Positions 52,330 to 62,453 are shown, numbered from the stretch's first letter. The stretch: 64,000 nucleotides of DNA from DATCHW01 sp036508135 (GCA_036508135.1 DATCHW010000167.1:36932-100931), one strand, 5' to 3'. A program made the numbers and translations. Notes: generated by a model from the letters alone, not told the origin.

Positions 52330-52485
52330 AATTCAAATCAAAACAAATTCACTAAGAATAAAGGGCCCTGGGATTTAGTATTTTCCAAAGAATTCTCAAC
52401 CCGTTCGGAATCGGTAAAATTTGAAACCAAACTTAAAGCATTAAAAAATACAAATTACATGTTAGAAAATTTACATCGATTATAA
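52330..52485 (+). pseudogene. GIY-YIG copy 3, N-terminus deleted
   Basis: 51 codons from N-S-N-Q-N-K-F to the normal stop, matching residues 31-81 of copies 1 and 2. The catalytic GIY-YIG part is gone. The junction lies at a short CAATTCAAAT/CAACTCAAAT similarity found both after the tRNA end and inside the gene, so deletion by short-repeat recombination is likely. Confidence 0.85.
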
Positions 52486-52619
52486 TAAATTTTTCTGTGT
52501 TATTTTTTGAGTGTTTATTTGAAATATAGAGTTATGTATTTTAATTATTAATACTATATATAGAAAACGTAGAACGGTTTTAAAAACCGGTATCGAAAAA
52601 ATAATCTTAATACCAGAAA

Positions 52620-54305
52620 ATGAAAAAGATATTTTTCCATTTAACAGTCGTATTATTTTTAACATCCTTAGCATATTCGCAAATAGAAAATGTTCCGCTC
52701 GCAAACCCAGTTTACGATTATTTAAAAGAAATGCAGGTAAAAGGGATTACGCAGGGCTTTGACGATGCTAATCCAAATCTTTCAAGGTTTGAAGTGGTGA
52801 ATTTTCTTAATAAAATCGACGGACACCGAAGAGAGTTAAGCAAAACAGAAATATCTTTGTTGGACCGCTATAGAATTGAATTCGATTCTAAAATGCAAAA
52901 CGATAAAAATACGTTTAGTTTTTTTAAAGGAAAAATGGGTTTAGGCGAAAGATTATCCAATGCATTTTCAAACAAAAACAAAAATCTATATGAGACATCC
53001 GTAAGCGGAGCAAATCTCACGCTTGATTTCCTTGGTAATTTATATATAAGTAAAGAAATAAAACCAAATATTAAATATAATGCTTCAATTATGGATGGGG
53101 GGGTCAGAGCAAGGGGTACCCTTTTTGACCATCTTGGATATTTTCTCACCTGGAATAAAGGAGTAGTAATAGGACAGAAAGATATTGCACTATTAACATT
53201 ACCCATACTCAAGGCGGATTTTAAATTTAATGAGGACAAAGAAAGTAATATTAACTATGATTTCGTAAGCGGATATTTAAAATATCATATTGAACCGATT
53301 GAAAATTTTAATATTTCTCTTCAGTTCGGAAGGGAAAAAATGACTCATGGCTACGGATACGGAAGCAAACTGATTCTATCCGGAGATTCACCTGATATGG
53401 ATTTTTTTAAACTTAATGCAGGGTACGGAGTTATTAAATACACTTTTGTGCATGCATCGACTGTCGGAGATTTTAATTTGGATGTGTCCAAAAGGTACAC
53501 GAAATTCTGGGCATATCAAAGGTTAACCCTTTCTCTGGAAAATTTATTCGATTGCAGTTTCGGCGCGAATGTTGTTTATGCCCGTCCTTTTGAATTTGCG
53601 TACTTAAATCCTATTCTGTTTTTTGGATTTGCGGAAAAATCTTTACAGGATAGAGATAATAAAAATATATTTCTCGATTTTCAGACAAAGTTTTTAAAAA
53701 ACATACAGTTTCAGGGTACGCTATATCTTGATGACGACCAGCAATTTTCTTTCGTTACCGGAATATCAAATATAAATGAAAAGACAGCGGTTCAGATTGG
53801 TACTTTTATTTACGAACCTATCGGACTGAAAGACCTCTCTCTTGCCTTTGAATACACAAAAATAAGACCTTATGTATATTCTCATTTTGATATAAAGTCG
53901 GATTATACTGCTTATGGAATTAGTCTTGGTCACCCTATCGGACCGAATGCAGACCAATTCTTTTCCCGGCTCACTTATAACCTCAACGACTGGGTAAGGA
54001 TGGGGCTTGAATATTCATTTACAAGAAAAGGAAATAACATTTATGACTCTACCGGATTACTGGTTAAAAATGTGGGCGGCGATATAAAAGTACCATTCAG
54101 GTATGACGGAGTCGATGACCCGAATGCAACTTTCCTTGAAGGTGATAGAGTTAACACTAATGCATTTGCTGCAAGTCTCCGGATAATACCTATAAAGAAC
54201 TTTATTTTCACTTTCAAATATTATTATCAGATAGAAAAACAATTATCAACCGGCAGAAAAAACGACCAGAGTTATTTCTATATGTATATGAATGTAGATT
54301 ATTAA
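52620..54305 (+). CDS. Outer-membrane barrel, capsule-assembly Wzi-like
   Basis: 561 aa with signal peptide (residues 1-20, A-Y-S-Q). Residues 25-75 look like an SLH-type N-terminal helix segment (V-K-G-I-T-Q-G-F-D-D-A-N-P-N-L-S-R-F-E). The rest is a long barrel with G-R-E-K-M-T-H-G-Y-G-Y near 241 and Y-A-R-P-F-E-F-A-Y-L-N-P near 320, patterns of the Wzi-like family. Wzi binds or organises capsule or surface polysaccharide at the outer membrane. It faces the gene at 54415 tail to tail. Confidence 0.75.
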   Translation: MKKIFFHLTVVLFLTSLAYSQIENVPLANPVYDYLKEMQVKGITQGFDDANPNLSRFEVVNFLNKIDGHRRELSKTEISLLDRYRIEFDSKMQNDKNTFSFFKGKMGLGERLSNAFSNKNKNLYETSVSGANLTLDFLGNLYISKEIKPNIKYNASIMDGGVRARGTLFDHLGYFLTWNKGVVIGQKDIALLTLPILKADFKFNEDKESNINYDFVSGYLKYHIEPIENFNISLQFGREKMTHGYGYGSKLILSGDSPDMDFFKLNAGYGVIKYTFVHASTVGDFNLDVSKRYTKFWAYQRLTLSLENLFDCSFGANVVYARPFEFAYLNPILFFGFAEKSLQDRDNKNIFLDFQTKFLKNIQFQGTLYLDDDQQFSFVTGISNINEKTAVQIGTFIYEPIGLKDLSLAFEYTKIRPYVYSHFDIKSDYTAYGISLGHPIGPNADQFFSRLTYNLNDWVRMGLEYSFTRKGNNIYDSTGLLVKNVGGDIKVPFRYDGVDDPNATFLEGDRVNTNAFAASLRIIPIKNFIFTFKYYYQIEKQLSTGRKNDQSYFYMYMNVDY

Positions 54306-54341
54306 ACCGGGGAATAAGAATGCTTAAAAATCCGGTGTAAT

Positions 54342-54370
54342 AAAAAAAAAGGAAGTCCTTGCTGACTCCC
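54342..54370 (-). terminator. Rho-independent terminator for the large T9SS gene
   Basis: On the minus strand GGGAGTC-AGCAAG-GACTTCC forms a fully paired 7-bp stem (one G-U) followed by nine T. It lies 45 bp after the stop of the gene ending at 54415. Confidence 0.8.
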
Positions 54371-54414
54371 CCTTAGCTTTGTGTTGCAAATATTACTTAA
54401 GGTTAAAGCATTCT

Positions 54415-57372
54415 TTATTTAATAAGCATCATTTTATTCAAAAATGTTTTTGTGTTCCCGTTTGATGTTGCCGCTAATCTGCAGAAATACATTCCTGTCG
54501 CAAATTGTGACCCGTCAAATATATAAGTATAATATCCTGCCGCAAGATTTTGATTTATTAAAGTATTAATTTCCCTGCCGGATATATCGTATATTTTCAT
54601 TATTACTTTGCTGTCCGTTGCTATTTCAACATCCATCTTTGTCATGGGGTTGAACGGGTTAGGGTAATTTTGTGAAAGTCTGAATTCCTTTGGTGGTCCG
54701 ACTTCAACAACATCTGACAGATTGTGAAATTCGAAGTTCCCGTTAAAATCAATTTGTTTTAATCTGTATTTATATTTTCCTGAAGCGGTACATTTTTCAC
54801 TGAAAGAATAATTTGTGGGAGTGGTTACGTTACCTTTTCCATCCACAAAACCTACTTTTTGCCAGTCAGAATATGTTGTTCCCGATTGAGAATACTGTCT
54901 TTGAATTTCAAATCCCTTGTTATTTGTTTCAATGCTGGTTACCCATTTAAGATTAACAATATTGCCTGATGTATTAGCTGTAAAAGCAGCAAGGTTAACA
55001 GGCATTACACTGACTTCACCGCCGGTGAAAGAACTGAAACTTGTAACCTGACCTGTTAATGTGTTGGTGGATACATTTGCGGGGTCAAGCAATGTCCAGG
55101 AACTATTATACTTTCCGCACCAAATATTGGATTCGGTACCCACAACATCTCCATCGGTATAGTTTAATACAACATTGCAGTTAAAAGAGGAAAATGAGTT
55201 TTGTGATATATTCCAGTATCTATTAAGATAGTGTAAAGTACTCGTATTGCTGGGGTGTTTAGCATTTGTTACTTTCATTCCCACATAAGCCCCAATACCA
55301 TAAACTCCACTTGTAAAATTAAGAGTGGCAGGGGAATATTCGGCTGTACCGTTTATATCTCCAAGCGGGAAAGTAAAAGAAAATGCACCGCTTCCGGTTT
55401 GACATTTCCTTATTTCGCCCACTCCGTTGGTAACTATCATATGTGACGCATCAAAACTACCCGTGAATACAGCATTTTCTCCCATTGTTAAATTGTTGTT
55501 ACCGAGTAGAAGATATCCTCCTTTTAGTTCATAGATCGAACCAATAGAAACAGGATTTGTAAGTGTAACACCATTGAAATTATTGATTACTAATCCATTT
55601 ACGGAAGAAGGCAATGCATTCCCTGTAACCTGCGGGCCAGAGCCACCGTACTCATAGTTTGCCGAACTGTGAAAACTCCTCACTACGGTCTGAACATTTC
55701 CTGTGGGACCGGATGTGGTAATTCCTTCAGCCGAACAAAGTGTAATTGTGGATCCGGAAAAAAGATAGAATTTGCCTGCACCATCGATAATATGACCGTT
55801 GCAGAGTAATTTTCCACCAAAATTTACATAAAGAGTTGCATTTGAACTGTTTAAAGTGATATTTTTTGATAAATTTACGCCGTAAGGATTAGTGATAGTG
55901 AGTACTCCTGTAAGTAGTGCAGGTAATCCCTCACCTGTATATTGTGTCGTATATCCACTATATTCATATTTCCCTGCTGAACTAAAAGTTTTTGTACCGG
56001 AAACCTGTATACATCCGATTGGTCTATCAGTCTCAATTCCATCGGGATGTACAATTTTCAAACCGCCACCGTCTTCAACTGTAAAATCACAAGAACCTGA
56101 TAAAACTGTGCCGGAATTTTCAAATTCAAGTATTGTGCCGCTAGTTACAATAAAACTTAAATTACCGGAAATCGAAGGTGCATTTAGAATGGATAGTTTT
56201 ACTGTTCCATAAGCAGGGATCTTTTTAAAATTCACATTACCTCTTTCTGAACTCACTAAACTTCCACTATTAAAAATTACATCAGTAGAATAGTTATGAA
56301 TATTATTGATATCAAGGTTTGCTGTCTTGGTCGGATCGGAATTCAGACCCAGAGTTCCGCCGGAGAGTATAAAAGACCCGTCGACAGAAAGCGTAGTATT
56401 GATTGCAGATGGACCGACAAGAGTAACACTTCCAGAAGATACCGTAAAATCTCCTGATATTGCTCTAAGTTTTCCGTTTAGATTTATATCTGCCAATTGT
56501 CCGGGACAGTTCCACACAAAATTGTAAAATGTCTGATCTAACCCTGATGGAGCTGAAGTGTTTGTTGTATATCCCGAAATTTTACACGTTGAGCCGGATT
56601 CCCAATTTATTGCAGGAATCGTACCTGCGATAACGTCGAATCCGTGTTTGTATGTTCCTTTGTTTTTTATATTAATTGTCCCATCTTCGGTTAAAACTTT
56701 CTTGTTATCGAAAGTACCGGTTACATTTATTGTACAATTATTTAATCCGTTTTTATTGTGGAATTCGTTACCGTCATTGGTAAATGTGCCGGTAAGAGCA
56801 ATATTAGTTATACCATTATCTGTACCATAGTAATTGTAATAATTATAATTATTTTTCATTGTTCCGGAGATATTCAATGTTCCGCCGTTATAAAAATATC
56901 CGTTATCTGCGATTTCTGCGGAAATACCTGAACTAATATTCAGCGTGCCATTGTTTATCAAAGTGCCTCCTCCTTCTATCTGAAGGTAATTTGTTTCTTC
57001 TCCTATGCTAATCCCTAAAATATTTCCGGAATTGACAATTACCGTGTTTCCATATCCGATATTGAGACTTCCTATATTTATATCTATATTTACGGTAATA
57101 ATTTGGTAAGGATAAATATCGTAAATAAATACATTATCCTCGGATGTACACGGATATAAAGAAGTTGGAGTAAATGTAATATTATCCGAACTGATTAGCC
57201 AATTCTGGTCATCCCAGTTTCCGGATTTCTGGTATTGCCAGTATGTCGTAACTGAAAATGCGTTTCCGGCGAAAAGAATAAAAAGGACTATAAGCCCTGT
57301 AAAAACTAATGCAAGTTTTTTATCCGGAGATTTCTTGCTTCCGGATCCGTTGAGAGTAATTTTTGTTTTCAT
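54415..57372 (-). CDS. Large secreted T9SS protein with repeated beta-solenoid-like region
   Basis: 985 aa from the ATG at 57372, chosen because AAAGG lies 8 bases upstream and the signal sequence follows (an in-frame ATG at 57414 adds 14 residues). A signal/anchor helix sits near residues 20-42. A long S/T/G/N-rich stretch has repeating N-N-G-T-L-N-I-S-type turns, as in adhesin-like solenoids. A fibronectin-like W-V-T-S-I-E-T-N-N-K-G-F-E-I-Q-R segment comes near residue 830, and the T9SS tail Q-N-Y-P-N-P-F-N-P near 907. It is probably a surface or released adhesin. The terminator at 54342 ends it. Confidence 0.85.
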   Translation of the reverse strand: MKTKITLNGSGSKKSPDKKLALVFTGLIVLFILFAGNAFSVTTYWQYQKSGNWDDQNWLISSDNITFTPTSLYPCTSEDNVFIYDIYPYQIITVNIDINIGSLNIGYGNTVIVNSGNILGISIGEETNYLQIEGGGTLINNGTLNISSGISAEIADNGYFYNGGTLNISGTMKNNYNYYNYYGTDNGITNIALTGTFTNDGNEFHNKNGLNNCTINVTGTFDNKKVLTEDGTINIKNKGTYKHGFDVIAGTIPAINWESGSTCKISGYTTNTSAPSGLDQTFYNFVWNCPGQLADINLNGKLRAISGDFTVSSGSVTLVGPSAINTTLSVDGSFILSGGTLGLNSDPTKTANLDINNIHNYSTDVIFNSGSLVSSERGNVNFKKIPAYGTVKLSILNAPSISGNLSFIVTSGTILEFENSGTVLSGSCDFTVEDGGGLKIVHPDGIETDRPIGCIQVSGTKTFSSAGKYEYSGYTTQYTGEGLPALLTGVLTITNPYGVNLSKNITLNSSNATLYVNFGGKLLCNGHIIDGAGKFYLFSGSTITLCSAEGITTSGPTGNVQTVVRSFHSSANYEYGGSGPQVTGNALPSSVNGLVINNFNGVTLTNPVSIGSIYELKGGYLLLGNNNLTMGENAVFTGSFDASHMIVTNGVGEIRKCQTGSGAFSFTFPLGDINGTAEYSPATLNFTSGVYGIGAYVGMKVTNAKHPSNTSTLHYLNRYWNISQNSFSSFNCNVVLNYTDGDVVGTESNIWCGKYNSSWTLLDPANVSTNTLTGQVTSFSSFTGGEVSVMPVNLAAFTANTSGNIVNLKWVTSIETNNKGFEIQRQYSQSGTTYSDWQKVGFVDGKGNVTTPTNYSFSEKCTASGKYKYRLKQIDFNGNFEFHNLSDVVEVGPPKEFRLSQNYPNPFNPMTKMDVEIATDSKVIMKIYDISGREINTLINQNLAAGYYTYIFDGSQFATGMYFCRLAATSNGNTKTFLNKMMLIK

Positions 57373-57635
57373 ATCTTTAACCTTTTTTTTATTAAATTGC
57401 AAATTACGTACCAAAATTAAACCGGGAAATACTTTTAATTACATTAAAAATTGAATGTTTATATAAAAGAGTCGGGATAAATTTTCCAAAAAAGTTTCAT
57501 TTTGAGACAAAGCAGGTTCAAATTGAGACTTTCTCAAATAATACTGGAAATTAGAAATGGAATTATTATTTGAAAATATCGGGTATTCTCAAAAATAGAC
57601 CGGAGAAAAAGAATATGAAGCTTTAAAACATAAAT

Positions 57636-58316
57636 TTATTTATGAATCTTTTTATATATATTAACACGAGCAGTTGAGCGGAATAAATGATTGTTTTTTT
57701 CGCTGTTTGTTGTTTTCTTTTCTGCTTTAAGTATTGCTGTTTTTTTATCTTTTTTATTCTTTATAAATTTATTTACTAAGTCAGAAAAGTCATTTAATGT
57801 CCGAATCAGATAAATGTGTTTCTCCGTAACGGGATTGAATCCATAATTAGGAATAGTTTTAATAATTTTGTAGGCATATTTTTGAATTTTTCTTTCATCC
57901 AGTACAATTCTCAGTAGTTCAAAGTAGCACCCTTTTTCCAGAGAAGGTTCGACAAAAACAGCAAGTCCTCCGGGCTTAAGAACCCGGTTACACTCTTCAA
58001 TTGCTTTAGTCATTTTATCTTTGGCTACGTGGTGAAAGCTGGAATAATAGATTATTGCATCTGCGAATTCATTTTCAAAGGGAAGGTTTTCCGATTTTCC
58101 CGGTTTGAAGAATGTATTTTTGTGTTTTAAATTTATCAATTTTTTTACAATTGCCGGTGTATCTATTCCGTAAACTTTTCCGCCTGCGTTTGCTAGTTTA
58201 AGCGTAAGATAGCCTGAACCGCAGCCGGCATCTATTATAGTTTTATTTTTAGGTGTAATATATTTAAGGATCAGATCAAGTTCAGAGTTTACTCTTTTAT
58301 ACTTAATCAAATTCAT
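57636..58316 (-). CDS. Class I SAM-dependent methyltransferase
   Basis: 226 aa. I-D-A-G-C-G-S-G-Y-L-T-L-K-L-A near residue 30 is motif I, G-I-D-T-P near 53 is motif II, and A-I-I-Y-Y-S-S-F-H-H-V near 88 and R-V-L-K-P-G-G-L-A-V near 112 complete a UbiE/Methyltransf_11-type domain. A lysine-rich C-terminus follows. Substrate unknown. It starts 27 bp after the nuclease gene. Confidence 0.85.
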   Translation of the reverse strand: MNLIKYKRVNSELDLILKYITPKNKTIIDAGCGSGYLTLKLANAGGKVYGIDTPAIVKKLINLKHKNTFFKPGKSENLPFENEFADAIIYYSSFHHVAKDKMTKAIEECNRVLKPGGLAVFVEPSLEKGCYFELLRIVLDERKIQKYAYKIIKTIPNYGFNPVTEKHIYLIRTLNDFSDLVNKFIKNKKDKKTAILKAEKKTTNSEKNNHLFRSTARVNIYKKIHK

Positions 58317-58343
58317 ATTATGATAGTTTAAATCTGCTGATTT

Positions 58344-60047
58344 TTATTTAATCAATACTGCTCTCTTAATATCCGAGAAGACTTGTCCCGAGCCCCCGGG
58401 ATCACCTGAAGTTAATTTATAGAAATATATTCCGCTTGAGAGGTTTACTCCGTTAAAACTTACTTCATAGCTTCCCGGCTGGAGTTGTTCATTGACAAGT
58501 GTCGCAACTTCTTTCCCAAGAATATTAAATATTTTTAGAGAGACCCCCCCTCTCCCCCCCTTAGCAAGGGGGGGATTAAGGAGGGGTATATCAAATTTTA
58601 TCTTTGTTACAGGATTAAATGGATTCGGATAATTCTGATAAAGAGCATATCTTGATGGAATTTCGTTTGATATAGTATTCACACCGCTTAAAGAATTACT
58701 GAATCCTCTAAGATTAACGGTAATTGTGCTGTCACTATTCTGGACAGTTAACAATCCACTATAAGTTTGATTGGTAGAAGTTGGATGAAATTTTACTTTT
58801 ATATATTTCAGTTCTGAAGCGGGAACGTTCGCAGGAAAACTTTCCACAATAAACTCTGGTATAGTTGAGATGACGGAATTTACCGTAAGAGCTGCTTTAC
58901 CATAATTCATCAGGGCAATGTAATAACTTGAAGTATCATTTGAAGCGAGTGTATCATAAACAACGTTAAATGGAGCAGCCGAGACTTTCGGAAGAGGAGT
59001 TGTATTCACAACAGAAAAAGTGCTTGCAATCCTATCAATGATTTCGGGGTGGTCTATGAAAATATTCCGGACGTGCTGTAACACTGCGATGCGTGAGTTG
59101 CGGAGACGCTCATTATTATCGACGGTATCGAGCAGATTCCACTGCCGGAGAACATTTTCCTGAACAAAGGTCATAAATCCTCCCGGTGAAACTGAATTAT
59201 ATTTTACACAGAAATAAAACAAAGAACGTGCCACATTGCCTTTGTGTAAATCCCGCGGTTCGAATACAATCGTGCCCGCAGAATTTTGTCCGAGTTTTGA
59301 GCCGCCATTTTCATAAGTTATGTTGGAAACAACTATTCCAAAGGGATAATTCGCACGGTAATTATTCGGAGTTGCATCTGTGGCATATAAATGGAACAAG
59401 TCACTTTTCATAGGTTCCGACTCGCTGAAAAAACTTTGAGGATATGTGTGTTCCGTGTTGAAGTTCTGATTTTGTGCCTCAGTGCGGTTTATGGCTCTGA
59501 TCTTTCTTCCGATGTAAACGCATTCGATAGTATCATTGGTTAGGTATTTATCGATAGTGGCGAACATATTATCACGGGCTATATCGTATCCGAGAGAAAT
59601 GTAACCCGTAGACGCATAAGTTCTGATTGCTGTTTTAAGAGATTCGTCATAAAGACCCTGGCTAAAAGCGTATATCGTTTCAGGATATTTTGCCGTTGCA
59701 AGTGCGTAATAAACGATAGGATACTTTAAAGTATTGTTTTCAAAAATCAGAAAGTCCCTGTATGTCACGTTTTGGTTTGTTTTGAAACTAACGGTAACAA
59801 GAGCACTATCAAGAGGATTAATATTCAGTGTATTTATTCCGAAATAAAATTTCTGTGTTAATGTTCTTATTGCCGTAATCTCAAGAACTTTGTTGGAGGG
59901 ATTTCTGACATAAAAACTTTTTTGTACCTGCGTATTTGTAATTGCAGTATCGAGATATAACGTATTCGGTAACGGCTGAGCATAATTTATTTTTGTGAAG
60001 CAAAATATTGCTGCTAAAATAAAAGATAATTTATGTATTAATTTCAT
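58344..60047 (-). CDS. Secreted endonuclease I (His-Me finger) with T9SS tail
   Basis: 567 aa. A signal peptide (residues 1-23) precedes an N-terminal domain with an F-Y-V-R-N-P-S segment. The endonuclease I core at about residues 130-310 has N-T-E-H-T-Y-P-Q-S near 198 (catalytic His of the beta-beta-alpha-metal site), L-F-H-L-Y-A-T-D near 217 and N-N-Y-R-A-N-Y-P near 228. An Ig-like domain and the T9SS tail Q-N-Y-P-N-P-F-N-P near 472 follow. A non-specific extracellular DNase/RNase for nutrient scavenging or defence is likely. The tail carries the P-L-L-N-P-P-L-A-K-G-G repeat insert. Confidence 0.9.
   Translation of the reverse strand: MKLIHKLSFILAAIFCFTKINYAQPLPNTLYLDTAITNTQVQKSFYVRNPSNKVLEITAIRTLTQKFYFGINTLNINPLDSALVTVSFKTNQNVTYRDFLIFENNTLKYPIVYYALATAKYPETIYAFSQGLYDESLKTAIRTYASTGYISLGYDIARDNMFATIDKYLTNDTIECVYIGRKIRAINRTEAQNQNFNTEHTYPQSFFSESEPMKSDLFHLYATDATPNNYRANYPFGIVVSNITYENGGSKLGQNSAGTIVFEPRDLHKGNVARSLFYFCVKYNSVSPGGFMTFVQENVLRQWNLLDTVDNNERLRNSRIAVLQHVRNIFIDHPEIIDRIASTFSVVNTTPLPKVSAAPFNVVYDTLASNDTSSYYIALMNYGKAALTVNSVISTIPEFIVESFPANVPASELKYIKVKFHPTSTNQTYSGLLTVQNSDSTITVNLRGFSNSLSGVNTISNEIPSRYALYQNYPNPFNPVTKIKFDIPLLNPPLAKGGRGGVSLKIFNILGKEVATLVNEQLQPGSYEVSFNGVNLSSGIYFYKLTSGDPGGSGQVFSDIKRAVLIK
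58541..58592 (-). repeat. In-frame PLNPPLAKGG-type palindromic element inside the nuclease gene
   Basis: AGACCCCCCCTCTCCCCCCC then TTAGCAAGGGGGGGATTAAG. On the coding strand it gives P-L-L-N-P-P-L-A-K-G-G-R-G-G-V with no stop, between the N-P-F-N-P motif and the first strand of the sorting tail. Same place as the insert in tandem copy 3. Confidence 0.8.
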
Positions 60048-60178
60048 ATACTTATTAATTTATAAATGACACGTAAAATAACAAATTTTATAAACAGAAA
60101 ATAAGCTATTCGAATTTTCTGAACAATAAAAATTATTTGAGTAAACGGTTAAGAAATCGGTAAAACTTTACAATTACC

Positions 60179-61810
60179 TCAAGCGGTTAATTCCGTGAAT
60201 TGAAACTTGTTTCCGTCGAATAATCCTTTGTCGCTTAATTTCAATGCGGGTATTACCAGCAGAGCCATAAATGAAAGGGTCATAAATGGTGCATGAAGTC
60301 TGCATCCGAGTTTACTTGGAATCTTATTAAGAGCTGAATATTTTTCTGCTACCGAATAGCCATCTTCATTTGACATTATTCCCGCAACAGGAAGAGGAAG
60401 AATTTCAATTTTTCCTCCGCTGTTTACAACTACTCCGCCTTTTGTATTAATAAGAGCATTTACTGCCTCACAAATATCCTTATCGGTTGTACCTACCGCG
60501 ATTATGTTGTGCGAATCGTGGGCTACACTGGAAGCAATTGCTCCCCTCTTCAATCCGAAGCCCTTTATAAAAGCAACCGATGGCTTTTGATTTGAATACC
60601 TGTTTATTACGCTTATCTTTAATATGTCACCGGTTGTATCCGATACATAATATCCATCAATGATTTTTGGAATTACGTCGAGCTCGTTGGTAATTAATTC
60701 TCCTTCTATCGCTTCAATCACCTTGATTTTCCCGCTATTAGCTTTAATTGCAAAATCGGAAATTTGCTTTGGAAGAGTATTGAAGTTATTTACAATTTCC
60801 GATTTCACGCTGTCTATTTTAGTTGTTCCGTTTTCCGCAACAAGGATTCCGTCAATATATGTTTGTTTTACATTCATCGATTCAATACCGTCCACTACAA
60901 TAAAATCCGCATAGTCCCCTTTTTGAAGCAATCCGACTTCGAGATTGTAATGTTTTATAGGATTAATAATTGCCGCGCTCAGCACATCAAACAAATCATA
61001 TCCTTTTTCAAGTGAGCGTTTTACAATTTGATTTATGTGGCTTTCTGCAAGGTCATCAGGGTGTTTATCATCACTGCAGAGCATTACCATATCATTATGG
61101 GATTTTATCAGGGGATGTAATGTTTCAAAATTCTTTGCGGCAGAGCCCTCGCGAATAAGCACTTTCATCCCGAATGAAATTTTATCAATTGCTTCCTCGA
61201 GCGAATAGCATTCGTGGTCAGTTGAAATTCCTGATAAGACATATTTCTTTGCATCCTCACCCTTTAAGCCGGGAGCATGTCCGTCAATGGGCTTGCCTAA
61301 ATCCTTTGCTATCATAAGTTTTTCCATTACTGCTTTATCCCGGAACAGAACTCCCGGATAATTCATCATTTCGCTCATATATTTCAACCCGTCTTCTCTA
61401 AAAAGAATTTTTATATCTTCAGGTGTAAGTTCTGCGCCCGCAGTCTCAAAAGGTGTTGCTGGAACGCAGGGAGATGCACCGAAGAAGAACTTAAATGGAA
61501 CGAGGTTACTGTTATCTATCATATACCTCACACCTTTTACACCGAGCACGTTTGCTATTTCATGAGGGTCGGAGACCGTAGCAACTGTTCCGTGCACCGA
61601 AGCTAACCGGGCAAATTCAGAGGGTATCAGCATTGAACTTTCAATATGAATATGCGCATCCACAAATCCCGGAAGAATAAAATCCGTATATTTTTCTTTT
61701 GTTTCTTCGATACCGGTAATATGGATTCCTTTAACTGTGATTATTCCCGGATAAATTCTTCTGCGAATTACATCAACTATGTTGCCTTTTATCTGAAAAG
61801 TTTTTTCCAT
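60179..61810 (-). CDS. ade: Adenine deaminase
   Basis: 543 aa, usual size. Converts adenine to hypoxanthine. Metal ligands fit: D-A-H-I-H-I-E-S-S near residue 49, G-H-A-P-G-L near 177, D-H-E-C-Y near 197, and S-D-D-K-H-P near 246. The C-terminal half has the family S-V-A-H-D-S-H-N near 430. Bacterial Ade is a manganese/iron amidohydrolase of purine salvage. It lies 16 bp after the rhomboid gene, with pyrD before that; a purine/pyrimidine salvage grouping is loose. Confidence 0.94.
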   Translation of the reverse strand: MEKTFQIKGNIVDVIRRRIYPGIITVKGIHITGIEETKEKYTDFILPGFVDAHIHIESSMLIPSEFARLASVHGTVATVSDPHEIANVLGVKGVRYMIDNSNLVPFKFFFGASPCVPATPFETAGAELTPEDIKILFREDGLKYMSEMMNYPGVLFRDKAVMEKLMIAKDLGKPIDGHAPGLKGEDAKKYVLSGISTDHECYSLEEAIDKISFGMKVLIREGSAAKNFETLHPLIKSHNDMVMLCSDDKHPDDLAESHINQIVKRSLEKGYDLFDVLSAAIINPIKHYNLEVGLLQKGDYADFIVVDGIESMNVKQTYIDGILVAENGTTKIDSVKSEIVNNFNTLPKQISDFAIKANSGKIKVIEAIEGELITNELDVIPKIIDGYYVSDTTGDILKISVINRYSNQKPSVAFIKGFGLKRGAIASSVAHDSHNIIAVGTTDKDICEAVNALINTKGGVVVNSGGKIEILPLPVAGIMSNEDGYSVAEKYSALNKIPSKLGCRLHAPFMTLSFMALLVIPALKLSDKGLFDGNKFQFTELTA

Positions 61811-61826
61811 TTTAATAATTTTTTAT

Positions 61827-62453
61827 TTAACTGAAATGCCCTATTAATATCCTCATAGCACTATCTATCAGAATTAACGTCGCAATTACTCCGCCTAATG
61901 CGCCTCCAAGGTGCGCTTCGTGACCGATATTTCCGAATTGCTGCTTCATTCCGTAAACCGAAGCTACAATATATAAAATTGCAAAAAGAAATGCAGGCAT
62001 CGGAATGAAGAACAAAGAAATCTGACTGAAAGGGAAAAAGATTATGAAAGAAAAAATAATTCCCGATATTGCCCCGGATGCACCAACGGCAACATACCCC
62101 GGGTCTTTATAATGCGTCGCAACAGTGAGAAGAGAACCGCAAAGCAAACTTACAAAGTAAATCACAAAAAAGTAAATACTGCCAAACACCGGTCCTTCTA
62201 TTTTCACAAAAAATGATTCGAGAAAAGTGCCAAAACTGTACAGCGTAAAAAGGTTAAAGAATAAATGCATCCAGCCGGCATGAAGAAATCCGGAAGTAAT
62301 TATCTGATAATACTTTTTTCTTCTCACAATCTGGTAAGGCCACTCTGCAAATTGATTTGTATAATCCCTGTGACCGTAATATGACCATAAAAAAATAGCT
62401 GCATTCGCAAATAAAAGCGTATATGTTACCGGAGATGTTACATTTCCAAACAT
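61827..62453 (-). CDS. Rhomboid-family intramembrane serine protease
   Basis: 208 aa with about six membrane helices. H-L-F-F-N-L-F near residue 59 supplies the oxyanion-side motif, G-A-S-G-A-I-S-G near 128 the catalytic serine, and E-A-H-L-G-G-A-L near 180 the histidine. It overlaps the pyrD gene by 16 bp. Substrates unknown. Confidence 0.92.
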   Translation of the reverse strand: MFGNVTSPVTYTLLFANAAIFLWSYYGHRDYTNQFAEWPYQIVRRKKYYQIITSGFLHAGWMHLFFNLFTLYSFGTFLESFFVKIEGPVFGSIYFFVIYFVSLLCGSLLTVATHYKDPGYVAVGASGAISGIIFSFIIFFPFSQISLFFIPMPAFLFAILYIVASVYGMKQQFGNIGHEAHLGGALGGVIATLILIDSAMRILIGHFS

